A stretch of 61,584 nt of DNA from NCBI GenBank assembly GCA_028278335.1, contig JANQEN010000102.1, forward strand, positions 1-61,584, written 5' to 3'. A model generated the notes under the pieces. That model was not told the DNA's origin. It worked only from the letters and a program-made list of their open reading frames with translations, and did no database searches. A program made the translations under genes and the position numbers. Below are positions 1 through 7,445 of the stretch, piece after piece (positions within the stretch are counted from its first letter, which is position 1; every line of letters begins with the position of its first letter). The DNA is from Chitinivibrionales bacterium (GTDB lineage Bacteria; Fibrobacterota; Chitinivibrionia; Chitinivibrionales; JANQEN01).

Positions 1-306
1 CAGATTATGCAGTAGGAGTAGATGCAGAAGTGCAAGATTATGATTTAGTAAGACTCGAAGGTTTTGAAGGGCATATCTGCAAGGTGATATGACCGAAAAA
101 CCTGAAAGTCTTAATAGGCATAGGATTCCAGGCTACTTCCCAAGCGTACATCCGACCAAAGTCGTGGTGTGCTTCTGCGTTATACCGCTTCTCAATAATT
201 TTGTCCTATATTGCGTTGCGGTATAACTGTTTCTATAAGAGTTTTGTCAAAAATCAGGGACAAAACTTTTGAGAAACAGTATCGTTCCTATTGCATAATC
301 TGGGTT
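1..306 (+). mobile_element. MITE-like terminal-inverted-repeat element, copy A (left end cut by the window)
   Basis: The right end (about 290-306) reads as the inverse of the left end and matches both ends of the complete copy at 57407-57574. The first ~110 bases are nearly identical to 61481-61584. Compared with the complete copy it carries extra sequence at about 130-170 and 180-285. The second insert holds two hairpins: arms 179-188/218-227, then 226-234/272-280 with inner arms 237-248/259-270. No transposase is encoded, so it is probably a non-autonomous element. The family assignment is open. Confidence 0.7.
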
Positions 307-313
307 TAAGAGA

Positions 314-344
314 CATAAAAAAAGGCCGAATACATTCGGCCTTT
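314..344 (-). terminator. Rho-independent terminator of the dehydrogenase gene
   Basis: A 10-bp perfect stem (321-330 with 335-344, loop taca) is followed on the minus strand by a run of seven T. It lies 28 bases past the stop codon of the dehydrogenase. Confidence 0.85.
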
Positions 345-372
345 ATATCAGCTATCAAGCAAAAATGATCTG

Positions 373-1590
373 TTATGGTAATTTTTCCAATAGGAACTCT
401 GTTGCTTGGTCACAGGTTATTTCATTTCTACCGCCATTGGGTACAAGATTGGCTGCAGCAAGCTCATCTAAAGCAGCAAGAATGCTCTTTTGATGGTTTA
501 GGTAGCCAATAAAACCAAGAAGTTCACCAGTAGCTTTTACCACAGCCACCGGTGATGAAAATTGACCTCTATTTTCATTCATCATGCGGACGCCAGTACC
601 GCCACCAGCTTCAAACATACCCTGGCAGAAATTAACGTTAGCAGAACCAACGCCACCAATACCACCAACATACATTCCAGCTTGGTCACCGGCCATGTCA
701 CCAACGATATTGTTACAAACCATGGTAGTTAATTTGAAGGTTTCCCCAGTCTTTTCACCACGCATAGCAGAAATCTTCTCAGGTTGGGTCAGTGTATAGG
801 AGAAATCGTCAGGTTTTACACCAAGATAGTCAATTTCTGGAAAATGTGCATCAATGTATGCCTTTGCCCAGTTAAGACCGGCCGCATCAGGGCGGATAAC
901 ATTATCTTTGAAATTAAGAACAACAAAGTTGTTATTGTTTTTCTTTGCATGGAGACAGGCAAGGTGGGTCAAGCGTTCTATGTCAACCCGAGCTTGAGGC
1001 CAGAAACAGAGAGAGTATTCATCTTGACCATTAAGCTGCATCATGCCAGCGGATTTTGCATCCTGGTAGGGAGTACCTAAATTACAGCGGAATACGGTAA
1101 AATCAATGTTCATTTCATCATTCTTTATACGACGCATGCAAGCGAAAAGATCAAGATATTGTCTCATCCACACGTTTGCACTGGGAACATTGGGATAGCG
1201 AGAGCTATCAGGGGTTTCCAGAGGCATTTTAAGAATAACATCACACTGATCAATAACTTCAACTGAAGAGGGTGGTGCTACAACATCAAGCTCAATACGT
1301 TTTTCAATGGTGAGATCGGGAATTTCAACCACAGTGATGTCACCCTTTTCAATCTCCTCAGCGAGCAATTTTTCTAACACTGTGCGCGCTGCTTTTGCTA
1401 CAATTGGACCAATACCGTCTCCAGTAGCAAATCCGATTTTTAAAGGACGTTTCTCACTTAAATCAACAGGGTCAAAGTTGCCCCGCAACTCCATTGCCTT
1501 GTCTACACGAGCCTTCTCTTTTTCCAGAAGTGATGCTAAAGCGTCAAATGGGTTGTAGCTGCCTTCGAACTTATTGATGTACTCGCTCAT
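373..1590 (-). CDS. Isocitrate/isopropylmalate dehydrogenase family protein (divergent)
   Basis: A beta-decarboxylating dehydrogenase of 405 aa, by family an NAD(P)-dependent oxidative decarboxylase of a 2-hydroxy-dicarboxylate such as isocitrate. Visible motifs are GDGIGP near residue 58, a substrate-loop equivalent SANVWMRQYLDLFA near 137, FKDN with the presumed catalytic lysine near 228, and the Mg-binding region VGDMAGDQAG followed by GGIGGVGSANV near 298-318. An N-terminal extension of about 45 residues precedes the nucleotide fold, and the usual FREN segment reads FRCN. The ATG is backed by an AGGAGG site 7 bases upstream. The gene is monocistronic with its own terminator. The substrate cannot be decided from sequence. 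Confidence 0.85.
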   Translation of the reverse strand: MSEYINKFEGSYNPFDALASLLEKEKARVDKAMELRGNFDPVDLSEKRPLKIGFATGDGIGPIVAKAARTVLEKLLAEEIEKGDITVVEIPDLTIEKRIELDVVAPPSSVEVIDQCDVILKMPLETPDSSRYPNVPSANVWMRQYLDLFACMRRIKNDEMNIDFTVFRCNLGTPYQDAKSAGMMQLNGQDEYSLCFWPQARVDIERLTHLACLHAKKNNNNFVVLNFKDNVIRPDAAGLNWAKAYIDAHFPEIDYLGVKPDDFSYTLTQPEKISAMRGEKTGETFKLTTMVCNNIVGDMAGDQAGMYVGGIGGVGSANVNFCQGMFEAGGGTGVRMMNENRGQFSSPVAVVKATGELLGFIGYLNHQKSILAALDELAAANLVPNGGRNEITCDQATEFLLEKLP

Positions 1591-1752
1591 TGTTGTGCCT
1601 CCTGAGTTACACGTAATTGTTTTGTTGATTGTTTAAAATTGCTTAAAAATATTGTCATAAAACGTAAAAAAACATTGAAATTTGAAGCACAAAAATAAAT
1701 CTTAATATTCGAAAGTAGCAAGAATAAAAGAAAAAACATAAAAAAACTTTTT

Positions 1753-1781
1753 TTGACTCTACCGGTTTAATCAAATTATCT
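1753..1781 (+). promoter_or_regulatory. Sigma70-type promoter of the tRNA-Gly gene
   Basis: TTGACT (1753-1758) and TTATCT (1776-1781) are separated by exactly 17 bp. The -10 box ends 17 bases before the mature tRNA. Confidence 0.6.
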
Positions 1782-1798
1782 TTCAAAGCAACTACAAC

Positions 1799-1870
1799 GC
1801 GGGAATAACTCAATGGTAGAGTGTCACCTTCCCAAGGTGAAGGTCGCGGGTTCGAATCCCGTTTCCCGCT
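1799..1870 (+). tRNA. tRNA-Gly (anticodon CCC)
   Basis: A complete cloverleaf: acceptor stem GCGGGAA/TTCCCGC, D arm CTCAATGGTAGAG, anticodon stem TCACC/GGTGA with loop TTCCCAA (anticodon CCC), and T arm with GGTTCGAATCC. The discriminator base is T. No CCA is encoded, so it must be added after transcription. A strong promoter lies upstream and a terminator directly downstream, so this is a single-gene unit. Confidence 0.97.
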
Positions 1871-1871
1871 T

Positions 1872-1908
1872 AAAAAAGGGCATTTTTTAAAAAAATGCCC
1901 TTTTTTTT
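1872..1908 (+). terminator. Terminator of tRNA-Gly
   Basis: A long stem of AAAAAAGGGCATTTTTT paired with AAAAAATGCCCTTTTTTTT begins two bases after the tRNA. It also faces the convergent TlpA-like gene and may serve both strands. Confidence 0.85.
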
Positions 1909-1949
1909 GTGGTGACTATGATAAAATAGGGTTTTGCTCGATTATTAGG

Positions 1950-2477
1950 CTATTCTGTCTTATTTTTAAAAATTAGCGTTAGGACTTTTTCAAGCTTCTT
2001 CTCATCACCAGGCATGAAACCGGTTTGAGTAAATAGGATAGTATTAGACTGGTCAATAACATATAGTGTCGGCACAGCAAAGGCTTGAAGCTGATTGAGG
2101 ATATTCTTTTTTTTGTCCATAACAACAATAAAGGGCATATCATAATATGTGGCTGCTTTTTTCGTCTTTGCCATTTTTTTGACCCCATCTTCACTAACAG
2201 CCAAAATGGAAAGTCCCTTATCTTTGTATTGAGAATGTGCCCTTTTTAACGATTTAAGTTGTCCCGTTTTTAATCCACAACAGGAGTTCCAAAACCAAAC
2301 GATGATAGGGCCTTTCTTTAAAAGTTCCTGTGTGTCAATTTGGTCACCATTGATGTCACGAGTTATGAGAATGGGGACGGTTTTATTTTTTCCTGCCCCA
2401 AAAAGAGTGTTTTCCAAAGTGAAACAAAGGAGTATTGACAAAAATAAAATTGTTGGTATATTGAATTGACGACGCAC
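1950..2477 (-). CDS. TlpA/ResA-like secreted thioredoxin-fold protein
   Basis: 175 aa with an N-terminal hydrophobic export signal (about residues 8-28). The redoxin fold follows, with VWFWNSCCGLKT at 60-71 and the cis-Pro segment AVPTLYVID near 138. The usual WCxxC is replaced by a vicinal Cys66-Cys67 pair, so simple CxxC dithiol chemistry is unlikely. The start is GTG, with AAGGAG 7 bases upstream. It is the last gene of the ArsR-led operon, 24 bases after the ArsG-like permease. By context it may pass electrons or bind the metalloid outside the inner membrane; that role is inference. Confidence 0.75.
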   Translation of the reverse strand: MRRQFNIPTILFLSILLCFTLENTLFGAGKNKTVPILITRDINGDQIDTQELLKKGPIIVWFWNSCCGLKTGQLKSLKRAHSQYKDKGLSILAVSEDGVKKMAKTKKAATYYDMPFIVVMDKKKNILNQLQAFAVPTLYVIDQSNTILFTQTGFMPGDEKKLEKVLTLIFKNKTE

Positions 2478-2501
2478 TGGAAATCTCCTTTTGTGAATTG
2501 T

Positions 2502-3194
2502 TCAAACGAGATTGAAATTGTTTTTTAGAACACAGTATATTCCTGCAATAATAAAAATCACTGCAGTGGTTTTTCGAGCCCAATTTTCAAAAATAGTAAG
2601 TTTGTTAAAGGCTTTGCCAACTTGATTTGTAGCAAAGGCTAAAAGAAATGCAAAGAGGATAACGGGAAGAGCTGTACCGATACCATAAGTTGCGGGCATG
2701 ATGAGCTTAGAACCATGCTTCATGGCTATTGAAAACAGGCTTCCAAAAAAGATGGCAGCAGAAGGTGGGCAAAAGGATAGAGCGAAAATGATCCCTAAAA
2801 TACCAGCACCAAACAGTCCCGACTTTTCAACAAATTTTTGTAAACGGCTATTTACACCGCCACCTGTTGGAGAGAACCGAATTAATCCGAGTAGAATACC
2901 ACCAACAAGAATGAGAAGAGGTCCAATGGCCATTGGCATGTAGTTTTGAAGAAACATGGCAACCGATGGAATAAACTGGGTGCTGGTAACCAAGACTGCG
3001 CTAAGCGTTGTATAAGCAACTGTTCGCCCAAGCATGTATATTATTCCTGCAAGCAAAACAAATCGTTTGTTTTCAAGCTTTTTACCAATAAATGATATGG
3101 CGGCAATGTTTGTTGCCAAGGGACAGGGGCTGATTGAGGTAAGAATCCCCAACCAAAGTGCCATCCCAAGGTCAAGAATGTAGGAAGATTCCAT
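2502..3194 (-). CDS. ArsG/CcdA-like membrane permease
   Basis: 230 aa with about six membrane segments. It carries two paired motifs of the CcdA/DsbD superfamily, ISPCPLATNIAA near residue 22 and SFCPPSAAIFFG near 140, which bring one cysteine each into the membrane. The first motif matches the ArsG branch, described as an efflux permease for aromatic arsenicals and usually found beside arsR, small thioredoxins and DUF318 permeases, exactly as here. The alternative is transmembrane electron transfer in the CcdA manner, feeding the downstream TlpA-like protein. Either reading fits a thiol-linked metalloid system. Confidence 0.75.
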   Translation of the reverse strand: MESSYILDLGMALWLGILTSISPCPLATNIAAISFIGKKLENKRFVLLAGIIYMLGRTVAYTTLSAVLVTSTQFIPSVAMFLQNYMPMAIGPLLILVGGILLGLIRFSPTGGGVNSRLQKFVEKSGLFGAGILGIIFALSFCPPSAAIFFGSLFSIAMKHGSKLIMPATYGIGTALPVILFAFLLAFATNQVGKAFNKLTIFENWARKTTAVIFIIAGIYCVLKNNFNLV

Positions 3195-3231
3195 CCATAA
3201 TACCTTTCGTCAAATGGTTGCCTTTAAGGGG

Positions 3232-3471
3232 TTACTTCTGTTGTAACAGGTCTTTTATCTCTTCCTCCTTAGGTACTTTGCCACTGACCTTTACTATCCC
3301 ATCAATAACCAAAGCAGGGGTCATCATGACGCCAAAACCGATAATGTCATTAATATCGCTAACTTTGTCAAGCTCATACTCGATTCCTAAGGAATCGGCA
3401 ACTTTATTAACATTGTCATACAGTAAATCACATTTTGCACATCCTGTACCAAGAACTTTAATGCTTTTCAT
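3232..3471 (-). CDS. Small thioredoxin-like protein (TM0996/MTH895 type)
   Basis: 79 aa, cytoplasmic, a single thioredoxin/glutaredoxin-like domain. The redox pair is Cys11-x-x-Cys14 in GTGCAKCDLL, directly after the first beta strand. A cis-proline region MTPALVIDG follows near residue 53. Proteins of this family often travel with DUF318 permeases and ArsR regulators. It sits 56 bases downstream of the permease and 37 upstream of the ArsG-like gene in the same operon, so it probably reduces or hands over the substrate of these transporters. Confidence 0.85.
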   Translation of the reverse strand: MKSIKVLGTGCAKCDLLYDNVNKVADSLGIEYELDKVSDINDIIGFGVMMTPALVIDGIVKVSGKVPKEEEIKDLLQQK

Positions 3472-3527
3472 TATATACTCCGTTGGGTAAAGTGACTAAT
3501 CAATTGCCTGTTTTTGTTGGTGGTTGT

Positions 3528-4826
3528 TTAAAGCAAGGCTCCATAAAGTGTGCCTGAAATGGTCGCCATGACAACAACTAACAAAATAAATACCGATGTT
3601 CTTTTGATACCCATAATACTATTGATAACAAGCATATTGGGGAGGGAAAGGGCCGGGCCAGCAAGAAGAAGTGCTAGAGCTGGTCCTTTACCCATGCCAC
3701 TGCCAATAAGTCCCTGCAAAATGGGGACCTCGGTGAGAGTTGCAAAGTACATAAAGGCACCAGCAATTGAGGCAAACAGATTTGCCCGAAGAGAATTGCC
3801 ACCCACAGCTGCAGAAACCCAAGAGGAAGGAATGAGTCCCTCTTGTCCAGGCCTACCAAGAAGGATTCCGGCAATCAAAACGCCGATAAAAAGAAGTGGA
3901 ATGATTTGTTTGGTGTACGTAAAGGTCGCAGAAAACCAGTCAGAGGCTTCACCTTTGGTTGTCGCGGTGATGAGAGCAAGACCGATAATTGCTATACCAA
4001 AATGGATTGTGGTAATTTTTGGGAAGGCAAAAGCTGAAATGACGACAATCGTTGCTAAGGTCAATATTTTCCACCAGGGAACTTTGAAAAGTATCACCAA
4101 GAGAGCACAAAGGCCTATTGACAGAATAGAGAGGATGCTGTTTTTAATAAGGTATTGAGTCTGAGAAAGCTTCTCTGAACATTCACAGCCTCCCCAGGTG
4201 GCTGTAATAAGAATACCAACTAATGCAAGGAAGAAGAGCGCATTCTGCCAAAGGGGAGTGCCCTCATCCGTTGATGTTTGTGCCGGTTGAATGGGAGTTC
4301 TCTTTTTTTCATCCCCCTTAAAAATAAGGTGCATAAGTAATCCAATAACAATTCCAAAGAGTACTGCACCTATTGCACGGGCTATACCGAGCTTCACCCC
4401 CAAAATTCGCGCGGTAAGAACGATCGCTAAAATATTTATCGCTGGGCCCGAATAGAGAAAGGTGCTAGCCGGTCCGATACCTGCTCCCATTTTGTAAATA
4501 CCTGCAAAGAGTGGTAATATGGTACAGGAACAGACAGCAAGAACGGTTCCCGCAATCGATGATACACTATAGGCCAAAACTTTTTTTGCTTCCGCACCAA
4601 GATATTTCATCACAGCCGTTTGGGAGATAAAGACACTAATGGCCCCTGCAATAAAAAGTGCCGGCATTAAGCAGAGGATGACATGCAGTCGGGCATACTC
4701 CTTTAAAAGATGTAGCCCCTCCAACAATCCCGAATCAAAACGCTTTGTTCCAATAGGCAGATTATACGCAAGGATGAATCCACCAATGAGATAGACAATT
4801 ATTTTCCACTCTTTTTTTATGTTCAT
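3528..4826 (-). CDS. DUF318/ArsP-type permease
   Basis: 432 aa, polytopic, with about ten membrane segments and a charged cytoplasmic loop near residues 170-195. It belongs to the predicted permease family PF03773, which includes ArsP, an exporter of trivalent organoarsenicals, and Cu/Zn efflux relatives. A CSC motif (Cys99, Cys101) in AVCSCTILPLFAGIYKMGAG is the classic signature, and a second cysteine pair occurs in TWGGCECSEK. It starts 3 bases after the ArsR stop codon with AAAGGAG in front, so the two are translated as one unit. The transported ion or compound is not determined. Confidence 0.85.
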   Translation of the reverse strand: MNIKKEWKIIVYLIGGFILAYNLPIGTKRFDSGLLEGLHLLKEYARLHVILCLMPALFIAGAISVFISQTAVMKYLGAEAKKVLAYSVSSIAGTVLAVCSCTILPLFAGIYKMGAGIGPASTFLYSGPAINILAIVLTARILGVKLGIARAIGAVLFGIVIGLLMHLIFKGDEKKRTPIQPAQTSTDEGTPLWQNALFFLALVGILITATWGGCECSEKLSQTQYLIKNSILSILSIGLCALLVILFKVPWWKILTLATIVVISAFAFPKITTIHFGIAIIGLALITATTKGEASDWFSATFTYTKQIIPLLFIGVLIAGILLGRPGQEGLIPSSWVSAAVGGNSLRANLFASIAGAFMYFATLTEVPILQGLIGSGMGKGPALALLLAGPALSLPNMLVINSIMGIKRTSVFILLVVVMATISGTLYGALL

Positions 4827-4829
4827 TGA

Positions 4830-5186
4830 TTAGTGCTCCTTTAAAGCGACAGGTGAGTCTGATTTGTTAAATAGAGATTCAAGCTTGTTTTGTGAATCCT
4901 GTTCAATAACCGATTCAACACACCCCATGAATTTTAGAATACAAGGTGTTTTGAGCATATAGTACACTTTATTACCACGCTTATCACTTGAGATAACTCC
5001 TGCATTTTTCATCACCAAGAGATGTTTTGAAACAGTTGAAGTATCAGCACCTATTATCTCCTGTAATTCGGAGACGCAGTGGGACTTATTGGAAAGGGCC
5101 TCTAAAATGACCAATCGACTGGGGTGGGCAATTGATTTTAGTATTCCTGCCAGTGCCTCATAGCGTTGTAAAACCAATTCTGTCAT
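4830..5186 (-). CDS. ArsR-family metalloregulatory repressor
   Basis: 118 aa. A winged helix-turn-helix spans about residues 12-80, with LAGILKSIAHPSRLVILEAL and the recognition helix in TSTVSKHLLVMKNAGV. Cys37 lies where ArsR proteins bind arsenite (the ELCVCDL region of E. coli ArsR). Cys82 and Cys89 follow the wing and could complete a three-thiol site. It is the first gene of the five-gene operon, so autoregulation is expected. A perfect inverted repeat at 5217-5240, 31 bases upstream, is the likely operator. Confidence 0.9.
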   Translation of the reverse strand: MTELVLQRYEALAGILKSIAHPSRLVILEALSNKSHCVSELQEIIGADTSTVSKHLLVMKNAGVISSDKRGNKVYYMLKTPCILKFMGCVESVIEQDSQNKLESLFNKSDSPVALKEH

Positions 5187-5216
5187 ATATAGTCCAGTGT
5201 TATTTTATGTTATAGG

Positions 5217-5240
5217 CTATTTGGTAAAATAACCAAATAG
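5217..5240. promoter_or_regulatory. Probable ArsR operator
   Basis: A perfect 9-bp inverted repeat, CTATTTGGT and ACCAAATAG, is separated by 6 bp. It sits 31 bases upstream of the arsR-like start codon, a typical position for ArsR/SmtB operators. The sequence of the site was read directly; the binding is inferred. Confidence 0.65.
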
Positions 5241-5426
5241 TTATTAAGGTGCAACTTTTTTTTGCAAATTTTGATTGTATAGTATAAAAAGTTGATTCAT
5301 AAACGAGGGACGTGTAATCTATAATAATAATTGAAATTATTATGATGTAATTAGATAATTGAACTATATCTTATTGAAGAAATAACACCGTGTTATATAC
5401 GACTTTAACCGAAAAGAATTACTCCT

Positions 5427-6329
5427 ATGGGTGAAATTGCCCTGATTCATCCCATTCATACCCTTGAGAAGGTAGAACTCCTTCCAAGAGGTGCGATGTT
5501 TTCTCAGGATGCTATTTTTGAGATTATTGAAAGTCGAAGTAGTATGGAGCCAAAGTCAAGTCTCTTTCAATATCATGATGTGGTAAGCGATGATATTGAA
5601 AAACTGCTTTCTGTTTCTCCCTATGATGTTATCTTCACTGCTGAAGCTCGGGCTCGTATTAACACCTTTATGGAGGACCTTAAGTTGATTGAACCGGTCC
5701 TTCAATCAATCGACTATTTTCGTGTACACGACTTTTACACCTACCGTCACCTCTTGGTTGTCTTTGCACTTACCACTCTATTAGTTGAGGACCTTATACC
5801 AGAAGTGGCTCAACAAAAAGAGGTCTTTCTTGCAGGGCCCAGTCATGATATTGGTAAGACATGTGTACCTCTGTCTATCCTTAAAAAAAGTGAACCCTTG
5901 ACTTTGCGGGAATACGCTATTTTAAAGCAACACTCGATTGCGGGATATACACTTTTAAGCTATTATCTGGGTGATGCAGATCATTGTACTGCCCGGGTTG
6001 CATTAAATCATCATGAACGACGCGATGCATCGGGATATCCCTTTGGTATTTCTCTAGCCGATTCGGTAACTGAAATTGTTGCGGTATGTGATATATATGA
6101 TGCTCTTCTTTCAGAAAGACCCTATCGGGCAATACCCTTTAATAATCGAGCAGCACTTGAGGAGATAACCGATATGGCCAATCGCGGCCAATTCTCATTA
6201 GAAATTGTCAAGGCACTCATTGCTCGCAATCGCACTGATCGTCCTCATTATACCTCGATTGAAATTTCAAATGAAAAACGGAGTGCACCACCCGGTCGAA
6301 ATATGTATGGCCTCTTTAAAAAGAGGTAA
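5427..6329 (+). CDS. HD-GYP domain protein, probable c-di-GMP phosphodiesterase
   Basis: 300 aa. The C-terminal two thirds is an HD-GYP domain: SHDIGK near residue 144, the metal-ligand histidine in KQHS near 171, NHHERRDASGYP near 194-205 and VCDIYDALLSERPYR near 218. These metal ligands and the GYP signature are intact, so hydrolysis of cyclic di-GMP is likely. The first ~100 residues match no domain I recognise and may be a sensor. The gene stands alone and ends in a strong terminator. A GGDEF protein at 28794 makes the opposite enzyme. Confidence 0.85.
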   Translation: MGEIALIHPIHTLEKVELLPRGAMFSQDAIFEIIESRSSMEPKSSLFQYHDVVSDDIEKLLSVSPYDVIFTAEARARINTFMEDLKLIEPVLQSIDYFRVHDFYTYRHLLVVFALTTLLVEDLIPEVAQQKEVFLAGPSHDIGKTCVPLSILKKSEPLTLREYAILKQHSIAGYTLLSYYLGDADHCTARVALNHHERRDASGYPFGISLADSVTEIVAVCDIYDALLSERPYRAIPFNNRAALEEITDMANRGQFSLEIVKALIARNRTDRPHYTSIEISNEKRSAPPGRNMYGLFKKR

Positions 6330-6337
6330 TAATAGAG

Positions 6338-6375
6338 AAGGCCCCACGCTGGCAAGCAGAGCGGGGCCTTATTTT
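6338..6375 (+). terminator. Terminator of the HD-GYP gene
   Basis: A GC-rich stem of AAGGCCCCACGCT paired with GCGGGGCCTT around a short loop is followed by ATTTTT. It starts 9 bases after the stop codon. Confidence 0.85.
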
Positions 6376-6410
6376 TAATAGAATGAGAAAAAAGTCTACT
6401 CTGTTTTCTT

Positions 6411-7445
6411 CTATTCTTCCTTTTTAACTAACTCTTCCACAGGTTTTAAAATGGTGGTAAATTTACTGTCATACACCAAATAGACCATATTTTTACCTTC
6501 GGCTTTGACATAGTATTTTGAAGTATCTCCCTGTTTACCACCTACATAAAGAACATGCTTTTCACTATTCTCCAGCTCGGTTGTAAGAACTAAGGTTGGT
6601 TTGTCAAATCCCATATCGCTATTGGTCAAGGTGTCTGATTCTTCCCATTCTGCACAGCGAACATCAGCAAGGTCGTTAACAATCGTTGTTACTGACTCGC
6701 CACCAACAGCTTGTATTGGTGCAGTGATGTTCCAAAGAGGTGCACCAGAGGTATCAACGCTCTTTGCAAGCTCTACAATACCATCTTGTTTTTGTATGGT
6801 TATCTTTTTAGCTAAGCTTTTCTCGAACTTGGTGATAACCTTATCGCGCCAGCGACTTTCATCCGTAAAGAAGGAATACTTGATGCTTTCACCAACACGA
6901 TAGACATTGTTCGATCCAACGCTCCGCACAAAATGGCTGCTCCAGTCAGGGCCATTTTTACCAATAATCACTTTACCCAGTGATTTACCCTGACCATCCC
7001 ATACCTCAACCTGTGTACCCTTTGCTGTGTCAACTTCAAGAACAGTCTGTTTCTCAGGGTTTGTTGAGATGAGCTCATCCTTTTCCATTTTGATAATCTT
7101 TTCCAAGGCCGCAGCCACTGATGAGCTATCTGCAGCAAACTCAAAGGCACCTTCGTTCTTAGCTGCGCCATCATCCAAAAGGGGAGTGCCTTCAGCTTGA
7201 TCATTACCTTTTTCTTTCGGGGCAATTATCCAGTAGCCACCTTTGCGGATAATTTTAACCTTTTTTCCCTTTTCGGTCATTTCAATAGCAGAGCACTCTT
7301 CCTTAACAAAGCCGGGAAAGAAGTGAATCTCTTTGCCCTTTTTTCCACCATCGAAGGGACCGGAAGATACCTTCTCAAAAATGAATACCAAAAGTATGAG
7401 GGCAACCAAGGTGCCAGTTAATATTAATAAATTCTTTGTTTTCAT
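6411..7445 (-). CDS. DUF4340 domain protein of the Gld-type ABC operon
   Basis: 344 aa. One N-terminal transmembrane anchor lies at about residues 5-23, and the rest is periplasmic, with a repeated DUF4340 fold (W-x-I-x-x-P and VGxxxxDxSxxYV-like strands, for example GKQGDTSKYYVKAEG near 307). The start overlaps the stop of the GldG-like gene by 4 bases, so translation is coupled. DUF4340 proteins regularly follow GldG-like proteins in ABC operons of unknown cargo. The molecular role is unknown. Confidence 0.85.
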   Translation of the reverse strand: MKTKNLLILTGTLVALILLVFIFEKVSSGPFDGGKKGKEIHFFPGFVKEECSAIEMTEKGKKVKIIRKGGYWIIAPKEKGNDQAEGTPLLDDGAAKNEGAFEFAADSSSVAAALEKIIKMEKDELISTNPEKQTVLEVDTAKGTQVEVWDGQGKSLGKVIIGKNGPDWSSHFVRSVGSNNVYRVGESIKYSFFTDESRWRDKVITKFEKSLAKKITIQKQDGIVELAKSVDTSGAPLWNITAPIQAVGGESVTTIVNDLADVRCAEWEESDTLTNSDMGFDKPTLVLTTELENSEKHVLYVGGKQGDTSKYYVKAEGKNMVYLVYDSKFTTILKPVEELVKKEE

